DNA of 64,000 bases from CAYRFQ01 sp964423615 (lineage in GTDB: Bacteria; Planctomycetota; Planctomycetia; Gemmatales; Gemmataceae). Below are positions 53,509-62,537 of the stretch, one piece after another. The stretch is taken from NCBI GenBank assembly GCA_964423615.1, contig CAYRFQ010000037.1:1-64000 (forward strand). Reading direction: 5' to 3'. A program made the position numbers and the translations under genes. A model generated the notes under the pieces. That model was not told where the DNA came from and searched no databases. It was given only the letters and a program-made list of their open reading frames with translations. The number at the start of each line of letters is the position of its first letter. Position 1 is the stretch's first letter.

Positions 53509-55815
53509 ATGTTACGGCCCAACGGAACAATTCTCGTCTGTTGTGTTGCACTGGCGACTCAATTAGCCTTCCTGGCTCCGGTAGTCGCAGACCAATTCGA
53601 CAAACACGGTGCCCGCGTTCTCAGCAAACTCCCGGCAGTGGGAATTCACCCACGCGTACTCTTCACGGCTGACGAACTACCGCGCATCAAGCACCGTCTC
53701 GACACAACAAAGTTTGGCAAGGTTTTCAAGAAGATCGTTCTCACGACCGTGAAGAGGGTGAAGCAACAATACGCAGACTTGGCGACCCTGGAACCAAAGG
53801 ACATCACTCCGGACGTGATCGTTCAACACATCAAGCCCAACGAAGGGCGGAATATTTATTGGGGAGTGACATCACTCTACGCGGTCGTCCACGACGACGC
53901 AGAACTCAAGCGGTTCATGGCTCGTGTGATCACCACACACAGTCGTATCTTGCTCGCGTCGAAAAGACTGTACGAGAGCGGTGCTCAAGATCCGAAGTAC
54001 CGTTTGATTGATAGTCTCTGGAAGAACAATCAATTCGGTGTCGGTCAAAGCTGGACGATCGGGGCCGCCGGTTTGGCTGTGAGCTACGACGTGTTGTACA
54101 ACGACATGACCGAGAAGCAGCGTTCTCTGGTCCGTGCCGCGATTGCCACAGCGACCAAGGGACGAGCTCCCTACGGCACGGGACTTCCTGTTGGTTTTGG
54201 GAGTAGTAACCACTATGGGTACCATGGTGACCTGGCGGTTCTACTCTGTGCGATCGAGGGTGAGAAGGGTTACGACCGTCGAACTTATCAAAACATCCGC
54301 AAGATCCTTTTGGATTACTGGAACGCAGGCTACACCCAAATGGGTGCCTGTCGTGAAGACGGCTATGGACCTAATGTGGGCCTACGAGCCGGGTCGCGTG
54401 GCTTGCTCGCGCTGGCGCGTCGGGGAGAGAACATTTTCGCCAGTCCGAAGTATCGCAACTATCTCAATTACGTTGCAATGGAGTTTCAGCCCTTCCCCAA
54501 AGGAGCCTTCGTGGGTGGTGCGTCGGGTGGTCCCTATCAAGAACTCTATCCCACAAGTGTGCTCGTTGGTCGCTACATGTACCCCTCCAATCCGGCGGCG
54601 AACTTCGCGTATCGCCACATCCTTGGAGACAATTACGGTCGCCGTTTGCGATGGCAGGGGCACCTCGACTTCATGATGTTTGGCGGGGATTGGCAAGGTG
54701 CCAAAACCCGAGAACGAATGCTCCGGGCCACAGGTCTACCCCTCACTCGTTTCTATCCCGAGCGTGGCAAGCTCATCTCACGAAGCGATTGGTCCGACAA
54801 AGCCTTGCAGTTCAGCCTGGATGCACGGCCGGACGCTTTTCTGATCGGTCATGACAAGGTCGATCGGGGCCATTTCACGATGGCCAGCCACGGCCGAGTT
54901 TGGGCCTTTTCCGGTGACTTTCACCAATTCAACAACAGCGATGAGCACTCGTTGGTCCACATCGATGGTCGGGCGCAGGCTTGGAAAGCCCCCAGTGTCC
55001 GGTTTCGTTCGCACACCCATACACCCGTCGCCACCACTGGCTCGGTGGACCTGAAGTACGCTTACGATTGGCAGTGGAGTCCACCTTGGCCAAGCAAAGG
55101 TCAAAAGTTCTCGAAAGAATGGGAACCGGAACGCTCTGACCCTCGTGCGTTGGGTTGGACTGCCAAGTATGCGCCCGATTGGCTTCCTCGCCAACTCTAC
55201 GGCAGCAAGACCGGCTACGCAAACAAGCTCCCAGCCGGGAACTGGCTCCACCGTCGGCAGTACAATCCTGTTCTTCGCGCGACTCGTGCGATTGCTGCTG
55301 TTCGTGGTCATCATCCTTATGTGGTCGTGACGGATGACATCCAGAAAGACAAGCAGGAGCATACGTATAGTTGGTATCTACAACTACCCATTGACGTCGA
55401 ACTGAAACAACGCAATGGGAGTGATTTTATCTTGGGTGAAGTTGATGATATCGTTCGTGATGGGCCAGTAGTCGGGAGTCGCCGAATGTTGGTTCGCGTT
55501 CTGCAAGCCGACCGCACCGCAGGTGATCTCCGTGGCCAAGTCGAAACCTACATGGCCCATGTCGATAAACGACGCAAAACGAAGACTCACGGCAAGCGAC
55601 TCATACTGGATGTAAAATCCGTCACTCCCAACTTCAAGGTCATGCTATTTCCCTTTGTCGTTGGTGAACCCTTGCCGACCACATCCTGGGAGACCAAAGG
55701 AGAAAAACTGAGTGTGAGGTGGGACGATCAACAAGATGAACTCGTTTTCGTCCGCAATCGCGACGGCTACCGTATTGCAGTCAAACAGAAGACAACCAGG
55801 CCGACGACCAAGTGA
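53509..55815 (+). CDS. Exported heparinase II/III-like polysaccharide lyase
   Basis: 768 aa from the ATG at 53509 (TILVCCVALATQLAFLAPVV, A signal peptide); a longer frame upstream lacks a leader. Residues about 25-430 are helical, with HPRVLFTADELPRIKHRL, a classic alginate-lyase/heparinase start, and SSNHYGYHGDLAVLLCAIEG and YTQMGACREDGYGPNVGLRA containing Asn-His, Tyr and His-type candidate catalytic residues. From about 440 a beta-sandwich region follows (FSLDARPDAFLIGHDKVDRG, HFTMASHGRVWAFSG). This matches the alpha-toroid plus anti-parallel beta-sheet architecture of PL families 8/12/15/17/21. Expected to cleave uronate-containing polysaccharides by beta-elimination in the periplasm. The exact family is uncertain. 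Confidence 0.82.
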   Translation: MLRPNGTILVCCVALATQLAFLAPVVADQFDKHGARVLSKLPAVGIHPRVLFTADELPRIKHRLDTTKFGKVFKKIVLTTVKRVKQQYADLATLEPKDITPDVIVQHIKPNEGRNIYWGVTSLYAVVHDDAELKRFMARVITTHSRILLASKRLYESGAQDPKYRLIDSLWKNNQFGVGQSWTIGAAGLAVSYDVLYNDMTEKQRSLVRAAIATATKGRAPYGTGLPVGFGSSNHYGYHGDLAVLLCAIEGEKGYDRRTYQNIRKILLDYWNAGYTQMGACREDGYGPNVGLRAGSRGLLALARRGENIFASPKYRNYLNYVAMEFQPFPKGAFVGGASGGPYQELYPTSVLVGRYMYPSNPAANFAYRHILGDNYGRRLRWQGHLDFMMFGGDWQGAKTRERMLRATGLPLTRFYPERGKLISRSDWSDKALQFSLDARPDAFLIGHDKVDRGHFTMASHGRVWAFSGDFHQFNNSDEHSLVHIDGRAQAWKAPSVRFRSHTHTPVATTGSVDLKYAYDWQWSPPWPSKGQKFSKEWEPERSDPRALGWTAKYAPDWLPRQLYGSKTGYANKLPAGNWLHRRQYNPVLRATRAIAAVRGHHPYVVVTDDIQKDKQEHTYSWYLQLPIDVELKQRNGSDFILGEVDDIVRDGPVVGSRRMLVRVLQADRTAGDLRGQVETYMAHVDKRRKTKTHGKRLILDVKSVTPNFKVMLFPFVVGEPLPTTSWETKGEKLSVRWDDQQDELVFVRNRDGYRIAVKQKTTRPTTK

Positions 55816-55950
55816 ACGAATCTGCTACGAGCAGATTTTTTCGACGATACCCCTTTGCCGATTCGTCAATCGACCGAACCGATTGGAAGCCTGTAACGTC
55901 AAACAACATAGCAAGATCGAAGCGTCTGGTCGAAGTGAACCAGGATGGTT

Positions 55951-56682
55951 TCAGCTAAGCTCGACAGGACGATCCTCTGGGTTGTTTTCTCGTGACTGTT
56001 TCCACATTTCGAAGAGTAAGACGTCCATGCGGAGTTCGTAGTTGTTTTGATACGTTATGTCTGCCTCACTCACTACTAGCCCCTGGAACTGCTTCTCTGC
56101 CAGGAAGGACATGACCGGCAGAACTAAATCCCGAGAGCAGTACATGGGGCGATGCACCGGATGACCGGGAAGATAACCAGGCATATGGATGTGTTGGACT
56201 TTGCGACCGTGGTTGGTCCAAAATCGTTCGAGCGTTTCCATCAAAGTAGACAATGGAGCGTCATTAAGCGTCATTTTCCAAAGATGTTCGACATCGAGAG
56301 TGAGATAGTCGCTCGTTGTAGCCCACACCTCGAACTGATCGGTGTTGAGTCTGAGGTTTTCAATTCCTAATTTCATGTCTGCGTTCAGGTCCAGCAGACG
56401 TGGCCCGTATAGTTTGTACATAGGGGGATGAATGATCATGCATCGACAGCCCAAAGCTCGATAGAGTTCAGCGGCGTGCTTCGGTGTATTGTCCGGGTCC
56501 TTCACGTGATTTGGAAAGTGAATCACGTACTCAAAAGGGAAGCGTTCTGCGACCGATGGAATAGTCTCCCAATTGGCGAGAAGTTCATCATCCACCCAGA
56601 ATTCAGCAAAACGAAATCCAGCCTCTTGAGCGCGTTGAAATGCAGTCTCCACTGGGGCGAATTTTGTAGCAAACTTGAGCAC
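55951..56682 (-). CDS. TIM-barrel sugar phosphate isomerase/epimerase-like protein
   Basis: 243 aa with a GTG start at 56680-56682, backed by a strong gaggaggaaggtg upstream; no in-frame ATG lies earlier. Segments AQEAGFRFAEFWVDDELLAN, FEYVIHFPNHVKDPDNT, CRCMIIHPPMY, LTLDVEHLWKM, VQHIHMPGYLPGHPVHRP and QGLVVSEADITYQNNYELRM show the AP_endonuc_2/xylose-isomerase-like barrel with His/Asp/Glu metal ligands. Likely interconverts a sugar or inositol derivative. Minus strand, convergent with the lyase gene. Confidence 0.82.
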   Translation of the reverse strand: MLKFATKFAPVETAFQRAQEAGFRFAEFWVDDELLANWETIPSVAERFPFEYVIHFPNHVKDPDNTPKHAAELYRALGCRCMIIHPPMYKLYGPRLLDLNADMKLGIENLRLNTDQFEVWATTSDYLTLDVEHLWKMTLNDAPLSTLMETLERFWTNHGRKVQHIHMPGYLPGHPVHRPMYCSRDLVLPVMSFLAEKQFQGLVVSEADITYQNNYELRMDVLLFEMWKQSRENNPEDRPVELS

Positions 56683-56988
56683 TCACCTTCCTCCTCTTTG
56701 ATCTCTGTCGATTCGATTTCCAAGTTACTGGCTTGGAATGGGCATTTGTTACATAGTTGCTCGGCGACTCGACTCACAGTGATTCCGATCGTTCCAGTGG
56801 AATTATACTCCGGCCATATTTCGATTGTAGTCCCTCATTTGCAAACCTCGTCATCTAAGAAAATTCCTTGCCGTCGAAGCCTTGCTCATTAGGTAGAGCC
56901 AGATTACTCTGAACCGTTGATTAGCTCAGGTTCAAGTTTTCGGTCGTTAAAGACTACCTTAATGGGATCATTTGTGGAGGATGTGGTG
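56683..56988. other. 306-bp divergent upstream region
   Basis: Lies between the minus-strand isomerase and the plus-strand esterase; no gene or repeat recognised. Confidence 0.4.
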
Positions 56989-57876
56989 ATGCGTTCCTTG
57001 GTGATTCTGAGTTGTGTGATCTTGGCTTCACACAGTTCTGCGAGCAATCTACATGGGCAACAGAACCAACGTAAATCAGAAAAACTCCCTCTTTGGAACA
57101 ATGGTGCTCCGATAGGGAATGGGAAATTCGAGAAAGCCCAGGCATGGATGACCGTGCATCGACCGGAAAAGCCCAATGGGACTGCCATTGTGATTTGTCC
57201 AGGAGGTGGATACAGAGTCAAGGTGATTGGTCCGGAAGGGCATGGCATCGCCAAATGGCTCAACCGTCACGGCATCACGGGTGTCGTGTTGGACTATCGG
57301 TTGCCGATGGGAAGAGCTTTTGTACCGTTGCTCGATGCCAAGCGTGCTCTGCGATTGGTTCGAGTCAACGCGAAGAAATGGAAACTGAAAGCCGATCGAA
57401 TTGGGATCATGGGATTCTCGGCGGGTGGGCATCTTGCTTCCACGCTCGGAACTCATTTTGATGGAGGCGACGCGAAAGCGAAAGACCCGGTTGAGCGTGT
57501 GAGTTGCCGTCCAGATTTCATGATTCTCATTTACCCAGTCATTACGATGGGTGGAAAGCACACACACGGTGGTTCCCAGAAAAATCTGTTGGGCCGGAAC
57601 CCATCGGCGAAGATGTTGAAACTGTTCTCCAACGATAAGCAAGTGACGCCAGAAACCCCACCGACGTTTTTGGCTCACGCTCGCGACGACCGACCTGTTC
57701 CGCCAGAGAATAGTCGTGCGTTTTATCAGGCTTTGCGAGTACAGAAGGTGTCTGCAGAGTATTTAGAATTGCCGTCGGGTGGTCATGGGCTGAACGGTTA
57801 CAAAGGACCAATGTGGGACGCCTGGCAGAAAAAGTCATTGGAGTGGCTTGCTCAGCAAAAACTCACTCCGAAGTAA
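56989..57876 (+). CDS. Exported alpha/beta-hydrolase esterase
   Basis: 295 aa from the ATG at 56989 (tgtggagg upstream). Signal peptide RSLVILSCVILASHSSAS. NGTAIVICPGGGYRV holds an HGGG-like oxyanion element (CPGGGY), the nucleophile elbow is GIMGFSAGGHLAS, and the Asp and His lie near FLAHARDDRPVPP and SGGHGLNGY. This fits the BD-FAE/Abhydrolase_3-type carbohydrate or lignocellulose esterases common in planctomycetes. Likely deacetylates polysaccharide; it is part of the exported-enzyme stretch. Confidence 0.9.
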   Translation: MRSLVILSCVILASHSSASNLHGQQNQRKSEKLPLWNNGAPIGNGKFEKAQAWMTVHRPEKPNGTAIVICPGGGYRVKVIGPEGHGIAKWLNRHGITGVVLDYRLPMGRAFVPLLDAKRALRLVRVNAKKWKLKADRIGIMGFSAGGHLASTLGTHFDGGDAKAKDPVERVSCRPDFMILIYPVITMGGKHTHGGSQKNLLGRNPSAKMLKLFSNDKQVTPETPPTFLAHARDDRPVPPENSRAFYQALRVQKVSAEYLELPSGGHGLNGYKGPMWDAWQKKSLEWLAQQKLTPK

Positions 57877-58064
57877 GAAGCGTTGGACGAGGAAAACGGT
57901 CGTTCCATTTTCATCCCTCACTGAACAATCCTACTCCGCTTGAGGGTGAGTGATTGGAAAGACGCAGTCGAACAGTCGTAATTTCCACGGCGAGCTTTCC
58001 AACCATTCAATAATTTGGGCACAAAGGTATGCGCGAATTTCAGTCCAGACATGACGAGGTATCC

Positions 58065-59339
58065 ATGCGTTCTTTCCTGGTTAGTATGTTCCTTCTTGTT
58101 GTTGCTTCCTCATGGGTTCACGCTCAGGACACATTCTTTCAGCCAGAGCAACAACGGATTCTATTACTCGGGGACAGTAACACCTTTGCCGGACATTATG
58201 TGACCTACTTGGATGTTTACTTGTACACGAGGTTCCCCACCAAACAGTGGGAACTCCTCAACGTAGGGCTCCCAAGCGAGACAGCTTCGGGGTTATCGGA
58301 ACCCGATCATCCCTTTCCGCGTCCAAACGTACACACTCGGCTCGACAAGGCGCTTGCAATGACGAAACCAAACGTCGTCTTTATGTGTTACGGAATGAAC
58401 GACGGTATCTATCACCCTTTTAGCCAGGACCGGTTGACAGCGTATAAGCTCGGCATGCTCAAGGTCATTCGAAAGGCGCAACAAGCTAAAGCGAAGGTTG
58501 TCGTCATCACCACGCCGCCGTTTGACCCTGTTCCGGTCGCCAAACGACTGGCTCCTCCGAATGCGAAGGAGTTCAGTTATCGAAAACCCTTTGCTGGGTA
58601 CGATGACGTGTTGGCGAGGTATTCGCAGTTTCTGCTCCAGTTGCGTCGCAAAGACATTCCAGTAGTCGATGTCCACACGGCGACCAACAAACATTTACAA
58701 CGGATGCGCAAGTCTCAGCCGAAGTATCGTCTCGCCGGTGACGGGATCCACCCCAATCATACCGGACACTGGCTCATGGCCGCCGAAATACTTGTCGGCT
58801 TGAAAGCACCGGCAATAGTCGCCGATATCGAAGTCGATTGCAAAACGAGGAAGGTCCGAGGCGGACGAAGAGCCACATTCACGATCAATGACAAAGGCGT
58901 GACGGTCACATGGCAGGCGGGACTGCCTTTGCCGATTGATTCGCGTTGGCCGAAAACCTTTCCTGAGAAACAACGTCTCCAAAAAGCCCTCAACCGATAC
59001 CAACTGACCGTCCGTGGACTTACGAAAGGAAACTACGACCTGATGGAAGGCGATCAGAAACTTGCAAGAGTTACGGCGGAAGCACTCGCCCAAGGGATCG
59101 ACCTTACCCAGTTCCCGAGATTGTCGACGAACCAACGCGCCCAACAAGTTCTCAAACTTGCAAGCCAAAGGCAGCGAATCCTCGGTCGAGCTTGGTTGTC
59201 GCACATCGGGCACAACCGTCCCAACACACCCAAAGGTATGTCACTGGATAAAGCGCAGGTTGCCGCCGATGAACTCGACGCTCGAATCCGCAAGCTCGTC
59301 GTGCCAACGAATATGACGCTGCGGTTGCAACCTGTTTGA
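58065..59339 (+). CDS. Exported SGNH/GDSL hydrolase
   Basis: 424 aa. The ATG at 58065 (gacgaggt upstream) is preferred over one at 58029 because it starts the signal peptide RSFLVSMFLLVVASSWVHAQ. Blocks: ILLLGDSNTFAGHYV (nucleophile Ser), VVFMCYGMNDGIYHPF (GxND block III) and AGDGIHPNHTGHWLMA (Asp-x-x-His block V). The C-terminal about 190 residues are a beta then helical extension seen in planctomycete GDSL proteins. Probably removes acyl groups from polysaccharide. Confidence 0.9.
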   Translation: MRSFLVSMFLLVVASSWVHAQDTFFQPEQQRILLLGDSNTFAGHYVTYLDVYLYTRFPTKQWELLNVGLPSETASGLSEPDHPFPRPNVHTRLDKALAMTKPNVVFMCYGMNDGIYHPFSQDRLTAYKLGMLKVIRKAQQAKAKVVVITTPPFDPVPVAKRLAPPNAKEFSYRKPFAGYDDVLARYSQFLLQLRRKDIPVVDVHTATNKHLQRMRKSQPKYRLAGDGIHPNHTGHWLMAAEILVGLKAPAIVADIEVDCKTRKVRGGRRATFTINDKGVTVTWQAGLPLPIDSRWPKTFPEKQRLQKALNRYQLTVRGLTKGNYDLMEGDQKLARVTAEALAQGIDLTQFPRLSTNQRAQQVLKLASQRQRILGRAWLSHIGHNRPNTPKGMSLDKAQVAADELDARIRKLVVPTNMTLRLQPV

Positions 59340-59409
59340 CGCAACGAACGTATTCCGGAATGGTAGTTGGCATACATCGTCGTGCCGTTTTCTTCTTTTT
59401 TTGGTCTGG

Positions 59410-59442
59410 CTACGGCACGCTCGAGTGTGCCTGCTGCTTTCT
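59410..59442 (+). repeat. Dispersed GGCAC-hairpin repeat copy
   Basis: ctacggcacgctcgagtgtg followed by cctgctgcttt, between the convergent GDSL and PEGA genes. Confidence 0.82.
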
Positions 59443-59487
59443 CTTCCATCTAGGTTGCGAAGATCAGAAACCTTCTGTGCGGGGCTC

Positions 59488-60123
59488 TCAAAGTCTCGGT
59501 CCCCCGGTGCCTGGCACTCCTAGAGTGGGCACCGGTTGTCCTGGAGTCACCACAGGACCTGTTTGGGGAACCGGACGAGGAGGCGAGAGTTGCGGAATGT
59601 TGGATGGCGTTCCAGGTGGCACGCTTCCCTGTGGCTGAGGATCTCCTTGAAGTTGCAACCCTTGTTGACGAAGGATGTCCGAGCGATTCAACACGTCATC
59701 CGGCGAGACCACTTGCTCCTGAATTAGTTCGTACCGTCTGCCACGGAGGTCGCGAATCGTGTAGGGGATCAGATTCTCTGAGATGAAGTCGAGTGGGAAA
59801 TATTCGTACCAAGGAGCATTAATCGGTTCGTCTACAACGAGTGTTTGGTAGCCCGGTGCAAAAATTCGAATACGATGATCTCCGTAATGATCGATCGGAA
59901 CATGGACTGGAGCTGCGCCAATCCGCTTGCCATTGACTTCAACAACCGCACCGGGAGGATTGGTCTCAATGAGGAACCGTCGTTCCACGCAGCCAGCCAA
60001 CAGAAGCACGAACAGGCCCAGACCACATGCCAGCTTTCGCCACGTCGTCACCGATGCCCGCACCGGGCCGGAGTCCGAAGTAGTATCTTGAAAGCGTTCT
60101 GTCGATCGTCGGGAGGGGGTCAT
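59488..60123 (-). CDS. PEGA-domain lipoprotein
   Basis: 211 aa as called. Lipobox LLLAGC with Cys45. The first 20-25 residues are polar, so a GTG at residue 21 or 25 may be the real start, giving a normal-length signal. Mature part: RRFLIETNPPGAVVEVNGKR...IGAAPVHVPIDHYGDHRIRI is a PEGA domain (a small beta fold common in surface proteins). The rest is Pro/Gln-rich (PQLSPPRPVPQTGPVVTPGQ). Likely tethered to a membrane, with a structural or binding role unknown. Confidence 0.85.
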   Translation of the reverse strand: MTPSRRSTERFQDTTSDSGPVRASVTTWRKLACGLGLFVLLLAGCVERRFLIETNPPGAVVEVNGKRIGAAPVHVPIDHYGDHRIRIFAPGYQTLVVDEPINAPWYEYFPLDFISENLIPYTIRDLRGRRYELIQEQVVSPDDVLNRSDILRQQGLQLQGDPQPQGSVPPGTPSNIPQLSPPRPVPQTGPVVTPGQPVPTLGVPGTGGPRL

Positions 60124-60342
60124 AGGATCTTCACCCGCTATTCGCGTTGTTCGGTTCGTTCCACTGGATTGAGAACGTGCGGCACTCTTGGTAGTGGGTC
60201 GTTGAGATAGCCATGGAGGGACCGAGTGTCAAGATCGAAGTGAGAAAGGAGACACTCGATGCCACTTGTCTTGCCTACCCCTGGTTTGGTACTCTCCTTT
60301 TGCTTTGTGTCTTTTCTATTTTCCTTGTCGCTCGGTGTTTTT

Positions 60343-61116
60343 ATGTCGGAACAAATTTCGCCCAAAACCGTATCCATCCCGCACGATGGATTTCTGGATC
60401 TCCACAGCCACTTACTCCCGGGAATCGATGACGGGTGCCGGACGATCGAAGACTCCATCCGGTGTGTCGAGCGTTTGAAGTCCCACGGGTTCGTTGGAAC
60501 GGTCTGCACCCCGCACTACGGCGTCAATGACTTTCCACACAACGTTCCCGAACAGATTGTTCAATTCGTCGCCAAACTCCGCGAGGAACTCGCCGAGCGC
60601 GACCTCGAATATCAGTTGTGGGATGGCGCGGAGGTGCGTCTCCACGAACGCACGATCGCCTGGTTCGAAGACCACGGTATACCGACGCTCGGTCCTGGTC
60701 GGTGTGTCCTCGTTGACTTTTGGGGTGACGCGTGGCCGGCTTGCTGTGACCAGGTCCTGGACTACTTGCTCGACCGAGAGTTCCTCCCGATCCTGGCACA
60801 CCCCGAACGAATGAACCTTCCAGAAGTTGATTTGGAACATCTTCTGGAACGTCTCAAGGAGAAGGGGGTTTGGCTCCAAGGAAATCTCAATAGCGTTTCG
60901 GGCGGAGAAGGGAGATTGGCGCGCGACCGGATGGTTCGATGGCTCGACAACGATTGGTACGATTATGTCGCAACCGACATGCACGCACCGATGCATCTCG
61001 ATGGACGAATGAACGGGATCGGTGTCCTCGAAACGATTGTCGGAGAGGACACGAAGGTCCAGATGCTAGGACACCGGCCAAGAGAAGTCCTCTTGCACGC
61101 CCTCAAGTCGAGTTAA
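60343..61116 (+). CDS. PHP-type tyrosine-protein phosphatase, CpsB/CapC family
   Basis: 257 aa from the ATG at 60343. An ATG at 60259 with aaaggag upstream would add a 28-residue hydrophobic leader, but that segment is T-rich with low third-position GC, unlike the gene. Metal-binding motifs: FLDLHSHLLPGIDDG (HxH), VCTPHYG, LWDGAEVRLHE, LPILAHPERM and YVATDMHAP. The fold is a PHP manganese phosphatase, which in capsule loci dephosphorylates the tyrosine kinase that governs polysaccharide export. No capsule genes are adjacent. Its 3' end overlaps the next convergent gene by 4 bp. Confidence 0.88.
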   Translation: MSEQISPKTVSIPHDGFLDLHSHLLPGIDDGCRTIEDSIRCVERLKSHGFVGTVCTPHYGVNDFPHNVPEQIVQFVAKLREELAERDLEYQLWDGAEVRLHERTIAWFEDHGIPTLGPGRCVLVDFWGDAWPACCDQVLDYLLDREFLPILAHPERMNLPEVDLEHLLERLKEKGVWLQGNLNSVSGGEGRLARDRMVRWLDNDWYDYVATDMHAPMHLDGRMNGIGVLETIVGEDTKVQMLGHRPREVLLHALKSS

Positions 61117-61925
61117 TCGATTTGGCTCTTCAACGATTCCGGGAGGCGAAAATACTGCTCGGGGATCGTAACGTTGTGTTTCACCTCGGCCACGAGGATG
61201 TCGATCGGAATTCCTTTGATCTGAATCGAAATTTGGTGAGGAAGTAGAATTCCATCGACTTTTTTGTAGTCGCTCATGTAGGTCTCGGTCCAAACGTATC
61301 GCCCCTCCTCGGGAATTTGTTGCTTCGTCTTGATCAACAAGCCGTTCTCTTTGTCGTAATACTGATGGAGAATCGGCCCAAACCGAGCGTTCGTTTCGAG
61401 GACAAGGTGATCGGCTTTTTTGCCTTCCTTGTAGAGCGTCTTGCCTTTGACCTCGACCTCCTCCTTCAAGATCCAAGACTTCAGATACTTTCGCCAGTTC
61501 ACATTCCCATCGATGGCGGCCTTGTGAACCGTACCGATTGCCTCTTCGTTGAGGGGATCGATGAGTTTTGGTTTGCGAGTGACGCTATCGACACGCCACA
61601 CGTGTTTTCCGTCCGTGGTTAACTGGAAATAGTTATCGTTGGGGAGAATGAAGTGTGTGTGCATCGAATTCGGGGCCTTAAGATGACGCACCATTTGGCC
61701 ATACTTTTTCCCTCCGAGTTGGATGTTTCCTTTGACGACACGTGTTTTGATCTTCGCGAGGGCTTCTTTTTCGCCAACGGCGTTGGCGAATCGATCGAGC
61801 ACTTTCTCGGCTGCCAGAACTTTGGGATCTGGTTTCTTTTCCTCGTCTTGGGCGAAGGCAGAGATGGGTCCCAATAAGCAGGTCACCATGACAAGCACAT
61901 GGCACGGCAAGACGGGCTGTTTCAT
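61113..61925 (-). CDS. Exported LolA-like/outer-membrane lipoprotein-sorting-type protein
   Basis: 270 aa; aaggag upstream of the ATG at 61923-61925; signal peptide KQPVLPCHVLVMVTCLLGPI, SAFA. The mature part is a single beta-rich domain: VVKGNIQLGGKKYGQMVRHL, SMHTHFILPNDNYFQLTTDG, VWRVDSVTRKP, YYDKENGLLIKTKQQIPEEG, YMSDYKKVDGILLPHQISI. This curled-sheet pattern matches the LolA/LolB/RseB-like superfamily ('outer membrane lipoprotein-sorting protein'). It could carry lipid or act as a hydrophobic-ligand binder in the periplasm. Confidence 0.8.
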   Translation of the reverse strand: MKQPVLPCHVLVMVTCLLGPISAFAQDEEKKPDPKVLAAEKVLDRFANAVGEKEALAKIKTRVVKGNIQLGGKKYGQMVRHLKAPNSMHTHFILPNDNYFQLTTDGKHVWRVDSVTRKPKLIDPLNEEAIGTVHKAAIDGNVNWRKYLKSWILKEEVEVKGKTLYKEGKKADHLVLETNARFGPILHQYYDKENGLLIKTKQQIPEEGRYVWTETYMSDYKKVDGILLPHQISIQIKGIPIDILVAEVKHNVTIPEQYFRLPESLKSQID

Positions 61926-61976
61926 TGAAAGGCTCCTTGGATGGAATGACAGAGGCGAACTATCGATGGGTATTTT

Positions 61977-62145
61977 AGAGCGGTTCCCGTTTGTGTTGGT
62001 TATGGTGCGCTGTCCCCGAGTTCCTCACTCCAAGAACCCCTCAACCGCTGCGTTTCCCGCTTCGCTCAGGTTTGTCCTTTTCACCTCGGGAAAGAAGGAC
62101 TTTGAAAACGAGAACGCTCTGACCAATGCAAACGGGAAACGCTCT
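61977..62145. mobile_element. 169-bp MITE-like element with terminal inverted repeats
   Basis: Left end 61977-62000 and right end 62122-62145 are inverted copies matching at 21 of 24 positions (agagcg.ttcccgtttg..tt followed by ggt). No coding capacity. It lies in a 612-bp gene-free region before the last gene. A degenerate relative lies at about 30562-30769. No target-site duplication could be fixed by eye. Confidence 0.6.
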
Positions 62146-62537
62146 CTTCAAGATAGTTCGAAAGTTGTTGTAGGCCTAGGCCGAGTTGACGCTTGGTTTG
62201 GTCGCAAGTGCGATCGATGTGGGTTGGTGTGAAAACGCTCTCCGCATCAACAATGGGCAACCACAAGAGTTTTGGCCGCGTCTGTCGGTTTTGGAATTCG
62301 TCTGCGCGCCTGTACTAATCCGTCAAGCCATAATAAATCTCTCGTTCTGAGTATGCTGAGAATTTCTTACAAAATCCGCCTGACGCGTTATATCAGTGTT
62401 CTGACTGTGCCAATGGAAGCGAATTTCGAAACCTTATGGATTATTCCGTGGTAGACTGAACATACAACCTTGCGTCCATCGATCCAATTCCGTTTTGTCT
62501 CGTTTGGTCTCTTTCCTCGACCCATCGGGAGACGCTT

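Noticed and set aside
60259..60342. Extended N-terminus of the CpsB-like phosphatase
   Set aside because: It has a good aaaggag, but the 28 added codons are T-rich with low third-position GC and the family normally begins near 60343; kept only as an alternative.
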